DNA from: a virus
Strand: one strand, 5' to 3'
Length of the DNA stretch: 37,502 bases
Virus record (IMG/VR): IMGVR_UViG_3300046512_000059
Coordinates: 1-37,502 of that record
Shown here: piece by piece, positions 32,910 through 37,502 of the stretch
Layout of the letters: each line of letters begins with the position of its first letter
Position numbering within the stretch: position 1 is the first letter of the stretch
The notes under the pieces: model-generated
Database searches by the model: none
Told to the model about the DNA's origin: nothing
What the model saw: the letters and a program-made list of their open reading frames with translations, nothing else
Program-made: the position numbers and the translations under genes

Positions 32910-33332
32910 ATGAGTGCCACTGAAAGAGAGCGCGACATCCTCGCCCGCACCATCTGGGGTGAGGCTCGCGGGGAGGGAACGGCCGGACAGATCGCCGTCG
33001 CCTGGACGATCCGCAACCGCGTTTTCGATGGAAAGGAAAAGTCTTGGTGGGGGGAGGGGTATGCAGGGGTGTGCCAGAAACCCTACCAGTTCAGCTGCTG
33101 GAACAAGACCGACCCGAACTATCAGTTCCTGATCGGCGTGAAGCAGATCCCGTTCCGCGAGCTGGCGCAATGTCGAATCGCTGCTGACCAGGTGATCGAC
33201 GGCAAGGTGCCTGATCCTACCGGCGGCGCCACGCACTACTACGCCACCAGCATCAAGGCACCGGCCTGGGCGGCGAAGGCAAAGCAGACGCTCAAGTTGG
33301 GCGGCCACGTTTTCTTCAAGGATGTGCCGTAA
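32910..33332 (+). CDS. Endolysin, SleB-type cell wall hydrolase
   Basis: A 140-residue hydrolase_2/SleB family enzyme that cuts the glycan strand of peptidoglycan. The catalytic Glu is probably E18 in IWGEARGEG; ANRV-type helix AVAWTIRNRVF, then YQFSCWN and GATHYYA complete the fold. There is no signal peptide, so it depends on the holin. GGAGAAAA precedes ATG 32910. The stop overlaps the Rz start. Confidence 0.88.
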   Translation: MSATERERDILARTIWGEARGEGTAGQIAVAWTIRNRVFDGKEKSWWGEGYAGVCQKPYQFSCWNKTDPNYQFLIGVKQIPFRELAQCRIAADQVIDGKVPDPTGGATHYYATSIKAPAWAAKAKQTLKLGGHVFFKDVP

Positions 33333-33838
33333 TGGTCGTGCCGTGGAAAGCGGTGGGCGCGCTGGCAATGGTGGTGATCGGCGCCGGCAGTGCCTGGCAG
33401 TTTCAGGACTGGCGCTTCGGCAAGCAGTTGGCCGAACAGGCCCAGCAGCACGCCAAAACCCTCAATCAACTGACCCAGGCCGCTGCCACCGCAGAGAAGG
33501 CTGAGCAGGACAAGCGGCTGGCGCTCGAGCAGCGGCTGGCGGCCAGTGAGCAAACCCACTTCAGGAAAATGACTGATGCCCAACGTGATCAAGATCGCTT
33601 GCGCGATCGCCTTGCCACTTCTGATCTGCGGTTGTCAGTCCTCCTCGACGCAACCGACGCTGCCAAAGGCTGTGGTGTGCCAGCCGCCTCCGGCGCCGGC
33701 GGCGTGGATCATGCAGCCTTACGAGCCCGACTTGACCCGGCGCATGCTCAACGAGTTATCGCCATCACCGATACAGGCGACCGGGGACTGATCGCGTTAC
33801 AGGCGTGCCAGTCGTATGTCAGGGCGCTGGAGCAATAA
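33332..33838 (+). CDS. Rz: Inner-membrane spanin Rz
   Basis: A 168-residue i-spanin: an N-terminal membrane anchor (residues about 6-22), then a long periplasmic coiled coil (about 30-110) and a C-terminal region ending LQACQSYVRALEQ. With Rz1 it fuses the inner and outer membranes in the last step of lysis. It starts in an overlap with the endolysin stop. Rz1 is nested in another frame. Its last 39 bases have a related copy at 34440-34478. Confidence 0.87.
   Translation: MVVPWKAVGALAMVVIGAGSAWQFQDWRFGKQLAEQAQQHAKTLNQLTQAAATAEKAEQDKRLALEQRLAASEQTHFRKMTDAQRDQDRLRDRLATSDLRLSVLLDATDAAKGCGVPAASGAGGVDHAALRARLDPAHAQRVIAITDTGDRGLIALQACQSYVRALEQ
33576..33791 (+). CDS. Rz1: Outer-membrane spanin Rz1, nested within Rz
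   Basis: A 71-residue lipoprotein wholly inside Rz in the +1 frame. The signal peptide ends LLICGC, with the lipid Cys at 20. The mature part is Pro-rich (QPTLPKAVVCQPPPAPAAW), as o-spanins are. AGGAAAA lies upstream of ATG 33576. The nested layout is the lambda Rz/Rz1 plan. Confidence 0.87.
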   Translation: MPNVIKIACAIALPLLICGCQSSSTQPTLPKAVVCQPPPAPAAWIMQPYEPDLTRRMLNELSPSPIQATGD

Positions 33839-33930
33839 ACAAACTGAAACGACCTCTGCTGGCAGATTGATATTCTCTAGATTAAATTGATCTCCCCTAT
33901 CATTTGTTACAGCTAAAAAGGAAGTCAGCA

Positions 33931-34290
33931 GTGAAATTAAGAATCGATTCAGTTCATGGTCATGGCGATCACAAAGAAGAGCGAGTTAGGTTGACCGCAT
34001 TAGAAGATTGCAATTTGCATTACTACATGATTTCCGACGCGACTTTCGCCAAGGGTGGCGGGCTCTCAAACAAGCACCGGCATTCTAAGTGGTTCGACCC
34101 GAAGGAAGTAAAGAAAGGGGATAGAGTGGTGCTTTATACCCGAAAGGGTAAGGACGTGACTGTCAAGAGTGATGGTGGAGTCGTATGGCACAAAGTGTAT
34201 TGGGGGCTTAACTCTGGAGTGTGGAATGACGATGGTGACGCTGCAGTTCTGATCAATATTAATGCGTGGAACAGCACGGCAGTGAAGTAA
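33931..34290 (+). CDS. Lamin-tail-domain-like protein, 119 aa
   Basis: The start is GTG 33931 with AAGGAAG six bases upstream. The whole protein fits the lamin tail domain plan: an opening IDSVHGHGDHKEERVRLTA strand pair, a KWFDPKEVKKGDRVVLYTRKG edge, and the closing GLNSGVWNDDGDAAVLIN, the family's most typical block. Bacterial lamin tail domains are often found next to nucleases or at surfaces; here the domain stands alone, with no signal peptide. The gene is AT-rich relative to its neighbours and lies between Rz and a vestigial Rz end, so it was probably inserted. Its role is unknown. Confidence 0.55.
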   Translation: MKLRIDSVHGHGDHKEERVRLTALEDCNLHYYMISDATFAKGGGLSNKHRHSKWFDPKEVKKGDRVVLYTRKGKDVTVKSDGGVVWHKVYWGLNSGVWNDDGDAAVLININAWNSTAVK

Positions 34291-34551
34291 AGTTCGTACC
34301 ACTTTTTTGTACCGTTCTTGCGTTTTTTCAAGGGGGCGGGGGGCTGAATGCCTCCTGAAGTCCATTAAAATCGCCCAAGCCAAAAACGCCAGCCAATCCA
34401 CATATAACGTCCTTCGCGCGTGGAGGGCTGACTGAGTCGCAGGCTTGCCAGCATTATGTGCGGAACCTGCAGCTCTGATGGCCTCACGCCATTCTTGCGA
34501 GAGCTCCAGTCGTAAACCATCATTCAGATTCGAATTGTGTGATTGGTGGAA
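34291..34551. other. Gap between the lamin-tail-like gene and a microprotein gene
   Basis: Apart from the Rz remnant, I see only T- and G-runs at 34305-34346 and weak inverted repeats; no good promoter or terminator. Confidence 0.4.
34393..34478 (+). pseudogene. Vestigial 3' end of a second Rz-like gene
   Basis: The open stretch ends QACQHYVRNLQL then TGA. It matches the end of the intact Rz, QACQSYVRALEQ then TAA. From the first CAG to the stop both have exactly 39 bases (33800-33838 and 34440-34478), with about two thirds identical. No spanin start or membrane anchor precedes it. The upstream border (34393) is approximate. It marks a recombination that inserted 33839 to about 34390. Confidence 0.65.
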
Positions 34552-34638
34552 ATGGACAAACAGCTGGCTGGCTACTCAATTGTGATGACGATTGTCTGGG
34601 TTTCAGTCGTTCTTTCTGTCATTTATTGGATGTCGTAG
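34552..34638 (+). CDS. Predicted 28-aa single-span membrane microprotein
   Basis: ATG 34552 opens a 28-codon frame: a short polar start (MDKQLAGYS), then an almost unbroken hydrophobic segment (IVMTIVWVSVVLSVIYW). GGTGGA stands very close upstream, a weak ribosome site. The next gene begins 12 bases after the stop. Size and plan are those of membrane microproteins, but so short a frame could be chance. Confidence 0.45.
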   Translation: MDKQLAGYSIVMTIVWVSVVLSVIYWMS

Positions 34639-34650
34639 TGAAGGTAATAG

Positions 34651-34890
34651 GTGGCTGACGTGGAAGGCGTGGTGCTGAGCGAGAAAATGAAGCGAGAGGC
34701 GGACCGGCTGCTGGCGCAGATTGTCAGGGCCGATTCGATGATCATTGCTGTAAAGGCGGGAGCGCGGGCTGATGGCTTCGTGCTTGGGCTGGAAACCGGC
34801 GGGACTTTGCGCGCCGGCGATGCGGAAAGGCTGTACATCATTTTTGAGGCCGCGCTGGTGGAGCGCCTGAAAACTCTGACGCACAGTTGA
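34651..34890 (+). CDS. Hypothetical protein, 79 aa
   Basis: The start is GTG 34651 with AAGGTAATAG upstream. A helical protein (SEKMKREADRLLAQIVRADSMIIAVKAGARADGFVLGL) with no known domain. Its stop touches the converging SRAP gene with no space between. The function is unknown. Confidence 0.6.
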   Translation: MADVEGVVLSEKMKREADRLLAQIVRADSMIIAVKAGARADGFVLGLETGGTLRAGDAERLYIIFEAALVERLKTLTHS

Positions 34891-35571
34891 TCAATCGACT
34901 GGCTTGATCAGGTCCGGACCCTGGTTCCGGACATTCCCCACTGCTCGGTCAACCTTGAACCACTCGAAAACCTCTGTCGGCTCACCCTGGTGCAGCACCA
35001 TCTGTTCGGCGCGATCTTTCGGTGTGGCCGGATCCAACCATTCCCGTGCGAGTTCAGGCGATAACGCCACCGGCCGCCGGTCGTGGATATCAACCATTCC
35101 GCCGGCACTGTCGGCGGTGATGATCACAAAGCCATCATGCTCGCTTGGGTCATGCTCGTTATTCGGGTATTGGCCGATAGCAGCGCAGAGAATGGGTGAC
35201 TGATCACGGTGACGGATTAGGTAAGGCTGCTTCTTAGGGCCTCCCTCATCAACCCACTCGAACCAATTGTTGATTGCGATGATCGCCCGGTTCGGCCAGA
35301 TTGCACGGAAGAAGGGGCCGTGCGCCACTTTTTCGACCCTGGCGTTGATCGGCGCCGCGCGATCCTTTGCCCAATGCGGGCGCCACCCCCAACGCACCAT
35401 ATCGGCGTGGAGGAACTCGCCCTCTTGGTGAAACAGCGCGAGCTGAGACGTAGGTGCCGCGTTGTAGCGTTCTAGCGGTTGTTCATTGACAGTGCTGATC
35501 AAAGCGTTCGGCATGCTGAGCGCCTCCACGAAGTCATGAATGCCGCTGTATTGGGTAAGTCGTCCGCACAT
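34891..35571 (-). CDS. yedK: SRAP / YedK-type SOS response-associated protein
   Basis: A 226-residue SRAP (HMCES/YedK) protein, which forms a covalent thiazolidine bond with abasic sites in single-stranded DNA and shields them from cleavage. All key residues are present: catalytic Cys2 after Met removal (MCGR), Asn76 (INARVE), Glu105 (NNWFEW) and His163 (DIHDRRPV). GAGGG stands seven bases before ATG 35571. It is 22 bases downstream of a LexA-box-controlled gene, so it is probably SOS-induced. Whether it belongs to phage or host is not settled. Confidence 0.9.
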   Translation of the reverse strand: MCGRLTQYSGIHDFVEALSMPNALISTVNEQPLERYNAAPTSQLALFHQEGEFLHADMVRWGWRPHWAKDRAAPINARVEKVAHGPFFRAIWPNRAIIAINNWFEWVDEGGPKKQPYLIRHRDQSPILCAAIGQYPNNEHDPSEHDGFVIITADSAGGMVDIHDRRPVALSPELAREWLDPATPKDRAEQMVLHQGEPTEVFEWFKVDRAVGNVRNQGPDLIKPVD

Positions 35572-35593
35572 TGTCAGGCCCTCGCATGATCTC

Positions 35594-36316
35594 TCAGCGT
35601 AGACCCGCTGCCGTTTTCTTTACAAAACCTTTTCCGGCGCAGGTCGGACAATCCTCCCGGGCATCAAAGCGATCGAGGCAGGTGGGGCACATGCAGAAGG
35701 CCGCCGACTCAATGTGGGGCCGCACCTTTTCAAAAGCGTGCAGATCGCGTTCTTCATGTGCGACTTGCGCTGCGTCTATAAGCGCTCGATAGGCGTCAGC
35801 GTCAGAGAGAGGGTGGTGGGTGATGCCGGCGATCATTCGTTCGGTCTCGACCAGCTGATACCGGCGCCCATTCATTTCCAGCACCAAGCCTGTAATCCGT
35901 CCAATCTTTCGGGAAAGTCCCAAGGTTAGCCGCACACCATCCGCGTCAGAGTAGACCTTGCCGTCGTAGGCGAAGGAAGCGCCGCGCGGCTCATCACTTT
36001 CGAAGTTGAAGATTGACCGGCTGATAGTGCCCAGCAGATTCCCGTTGTCGATCTGAACGACGTCATAGGTAGAGGCGCCGCGGTAGTGCCCGGGCGAGTT
36101 CTGCAGCTCCTCGACGGCGTGCCAGTACGCGGCGTCTGCCATTTCGTTCATGTCGAACTGCTCAAGCTGATCAATCAGGCCCTCATCGAGGAGCGTCGCC
36201 GCCATCTCGCGGAGGGTTTCCCTGTGCCCCTCTGGGTTTTGTAGGCGGAAGTCCTGATCATCGAGAGTTGCGCGCCATCGCTGGAGTCGGAGGGTTTTCG
36301 CTTGGTCGAAATTCAT
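35594..36316 (-). CDS. Hypothetical protein with C-terminal DnaJ-like zinc motif
   Basis: A 240-residue protein. The N-terminal 60 residues are helical. The middle is a mixed domain (GHYRGASTYDVVQIDNGNLLGTI, LVLEMNGRRYQLVETERM). The C-terminus has CPTCLDRFDAREDCPTCAGKGFV, a pair of CxxC motifs 15 apart that would bind one zinc, like half of the DnaJ Cys-rich region. It leads an operon with the SRAP gene, and a LexA box stands 25 bases upstream of the ATG, so it is expected to rise after DNA damage. The exact function is unknown. Confidence 0.7.
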   Translation of the reverse strand: MNFDQAKTLRLQRWRATLDDQDFRLQNPEGHRETLREMAATLLDEGLIDQLEQFDMNEMADAAYWHAVEELQNSPGHYRGASTYDVVQIDNGNLLGTISRSIFNFESDEPRGASFAYDGKVYSDADGVRLTLGLSRKIGRITGLVLEMNGRRYQLVETERMIAGITHHPLSDADAYRALIDAAQVAHEERDLHAFEKVRPHIESAAFCMCPTCLDRFDAREDCPTCAGKGFVKKTAAGLR

Positions 36317-36340
36317 GAAACGGGATTCACTGTACGAACG

Positions 36341-36356
36341 CTGTATGTATGTACAG
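36341..36356 (-). promoter_or_regulatory. LexA box (SOS operator)
   Basis: CTGTATGTATGTACAG matches the consensus CTG-N10-CAG, with the TATA-type alternating core. It is 25 bases upstream of the zinc-motif gene on the minus strand. The response regulator gene ends on the other side, so the box can serve only the zinc-motif/SRAP unit. Confidence 0.85.
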
Positions 36357-36463
36357 TAATCGAGCTGCGTCGAGCAGGCGAGGGGGAGTCGACGAACAGC
36401 AGGGGAAGCTGCTTTTTGTCTAAAGGCGCCTCCGTGCCTGAGCGTTTCGATCCTAAACTGAAG

Positions 36464-36877
36464 TTAAGTGTTTTTTCGAAGGGGATGATTGGGCTGAAGT
36501 AGATCTGTTACAGCCATCACTAGCTCATCCATAGACCAAGGCTTTTCTAAGTAAATTGTTGAGGATGGGATCTCCAGGGGATCTAGCGCGTAGCCAGAAG
36601 TGAGAATCGTAGCTGTATCGGGCCACTTTGCCTTGACCAACGCTATGAGTTCTGCGCCTTGAAGTTGACCAGGTAAGCCGTGGTCCGAAATCACAAGAGG
36701 ACAATTCTCTTGCATGCTCAGCAAGTGTTCAAAGGCGCTGTCTGCGGTGTCGAAAGCCAGGCACTGAAGACCGATCTCGGTCAAAATCTCAACCATCAAT
36801 AATCGAATTGTCGGGTCGTCCTCTACGACGATCACGAATCCGGATACAGGAGAAAGCTTGCCCCATTCTTCGTTCAT
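36464..36877 (-). CDS. Single-domain response regulator
   Basis: A 137-residue CheY-like receiver without output domain. The acidic pair is D20-D21 (VVEDDP), the phosphoacceptor D65 (ISDHGLPG), the switch Thr93 (ILTSGY) and the conserved Lys112 (LEKPW). It is probably a host-type or transferred signalling protein that passes phosphate or binds a partner. No kinase gene is near. Confidence 0.85.
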   Translation of the reverse strand: MNEEWGKLSPVSGFVIVVEDDPTIRLLMVEILTEIGLQCLAFDTADSAFEHLLSMQENCPLVISDHGLPGQLQGAELIALVKAKWPDTATILTSGYALDPLEIPSSTIYLEKPWSMDELVMAVTDLLQPNHPLRKNT

Positions 36878-36999
36878 GTGATTGTTCCTGTATCCACCAT
36901 TTTTGCTGCACGAGCATTGTCGGTTCCCAGTTTAGGCCTCTTCTCAATATCCGATTTGGTTGAAGAGCGGTTTGAGCATCCTCTATCGGCTTAAAGCGG

Positions 37000-37209
37000 T
37001 CATTCCGGCGTCATTAGCACGGCCAGAGTCATTTTGATAAATTCTTCATTTTTGTCGATTGCCCAGAGCGCACCGCGGACGTTCTCGGCGACATCGGCGG
37101 ATCCGCGCTGTTCCACCCAGTTCGACAGCTCCATGATGGCGGCTTCGAGGGCGAGCTGGTTTTCGTTGATCTTGAAGAGCAGGGAAGGGAGCAGGTCGGA
37201 GTTGGGCAT
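37000..37209 (-). CDS. Conserved small protein, 69 aa
   Basis: A helical, acidic protein (KINENQLALEAAIMELSNWVEQRGSADVAENVRGAL) with a pattern I associate with small proteins near prophage ends in Pseudomonas. ATG 37209 was chosen for AAGGA seven bases upstream. The function is unknown. Confidence 0.6.
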   Translation of the reverse strand: MPNSDLLPSLLFKINENQLALEAAIMELSNWVEQRGSADVAENVRGALWAIDKNEEFIKMTLAVLMTPE

Positions 37210-37309
37210 TTTGGATTCCTTAGCAGTCAAGGAACCAGCGTAGCACCGTGTTACATGAAGAGTGTTTTAACCATTGGCAGGACGCCAGAGAGGGGAAAAC
37301 TCGGTCGAG

Positions 37310-37341
37310 TTATGGAACGCGTCCACAAAAGTTATGGAACG
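37310..37341. repeat. Direct repeat GTTATGGAACG
   Basis: Two perfect 11-base copies begin at 37313 or nearby and 37331 or nearby, about 21 bases apart. They lie in the non-coding stretch before the tRNA. The meaning is unknown; arm-type integrase sites or a mobile-element remnant are possibilities. Confidence 0.4.
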
Positions 37342-37364
37342 GATTCCGCTAGGCGGAAATTTTT
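37342..37364. terminator. Terminator-like hairpin with T-run on +
   Basis: TTCCGC, loop TAG, GCGGAA, then ATTTTT. No + strand gene precedes it closely, so it may be a remnant or protect the chromosome from prophage read-through. Confidence 0.45.
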
Positions 37365-37378
37365 CAGGACGCGAGAAA

Positions 37379-37410
37379 CGACAAAGCCCTGAATAATCAG
37401 GGCTTTGTCG
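37379..37410. terminator. Perfect 14-bp hairpin downstream of tRNA-Ser
   Basis: CGACAAAGCCCTGA (37379-37392) and TCAGGGCTTTGTCG (37397-37410) enclose ATAA. It lies nine bases beyond the tRNA 3' end on the minus strand and is the likely terminator of that tRNA. Confidence 0.75.
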
Positions 37411-37419
37411 TATCAGATA

Positions 37420-37502
37420 TGGCGGAGGCGATGGGATTCGAACTCATGGACCTGTTACAGTCGACGGTTTTCAAGACCGTTGCCTTAAACCACTCGGCCA
37501 CA
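37420..37502 (-). tRNA. tRNA-Ser (anticodon UGA), 5' end cut by the window edge
   Basis: On the minus strand the sequence has the D arm (GGCCGAGTGGTTTAAGGC), anticodon stem and loop with TGA (ACGGTCTTGAAAACCGT), a long variable arm, the GTTCGAATCCC T arm, and an encoded CCA at 37420-37422. The long variable arm confirms Ser. About seven bases of the 5' acceptor strand are outside. The 3' end faces the prophage, a common attachment site. Confidence 0.93.

Overview
The window is most of a lambda-like temperate siphophage genome lying as a prophage in a Pseudomonas chromosome, probably of the P. fluorescens group. The host assignment rests on the Pseudomonas-type late-gene set (DUF2280 small terminase, DUF4055 portal, DUF1799, DUF6555), the GC-rich codon use and the bordering tRNA-Ser(UGA). 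It is inference from family recognition; no database was searched. Integrase, repressor and cro are not present and would lie left of position 1.

Layout. (1) 56-5157, early and replication region, all on +: a Rha/KilAC antirepressor-like regulator, a winged-helix/HNH fusion, an O-like replication initiator with an iteron cluster inside its gene, a possible helicase-loader-type partner, NinB, NinG and a last gene that is the positional candidate for the late antiterminator Q. (2) 5158-5267: a good sigma70-type promoter followed at once by an intrinsic terminator, the layout of a Q-dependent late promoter. (3) 5358-7742: small accessory genes, several on the minus strand, around a lambda-type holin. 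(4) 7820-18045: metallopeptidase, terminase, portal, head morphogenesis protein, scaffold, capsid, connectors and tail tube. (5) 18055-32852: tail genes in lambda order (G/GT with a -1 frameshift site, tape measure, M, L, K, I, J), then tail-fibre-like proteins and a fibre-assembly chaperone. This run is interrupted by accessory genes: an HNH endonuclease gene broken by one stop codon between L and K, a five-gene cluster between K and I, and a small pair between I and J. (6) 32910-33838: SleB-type endolysin and Rz with Rz1 nested inside it, 26 kb from the holin. (7) 33931-34890: accessory genes, among them a lamin-tail-like protein that sits between the intact Rz end and a second, vestigial Rz end. 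(8) 34891-37209, all on minus: an SRAP (YedK) gene and a zinc-finger gene behind a near-perfect LexA box, a single-domain response regulator and a small conserved protein. (9) From 37379: a strong terminator, then the 3' part of tRNA-Ser(UGA), whose 3' end faces the prophage and is a plausible attachment site.

How the parts work together: the antirepressor and O-like origin serve induction and replication. NinB/NinG serve recombination. The late promoter with its adjacent terminator would be opened by the Q-like protein. The + strand late operon carries at least five intrinsic terminators between genes, so it needs an antiterminated polymerase or internal promoters. The main points for a second look are the intragenic iteron origin, the late-control element, the in-phase GGGAAAC frameshift site with a possible stimulatory stem, the nonsense-broken HNH gene, the duplicated Rz tail around the lamin-tail-like gene, and the LexA-controlled SRAP/zinc-finger pair. 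I did not find a clearly new multi-gene defence system; the accessory clusters at 24487-26252 and 6858-7742 are where unknown functions are most likely.
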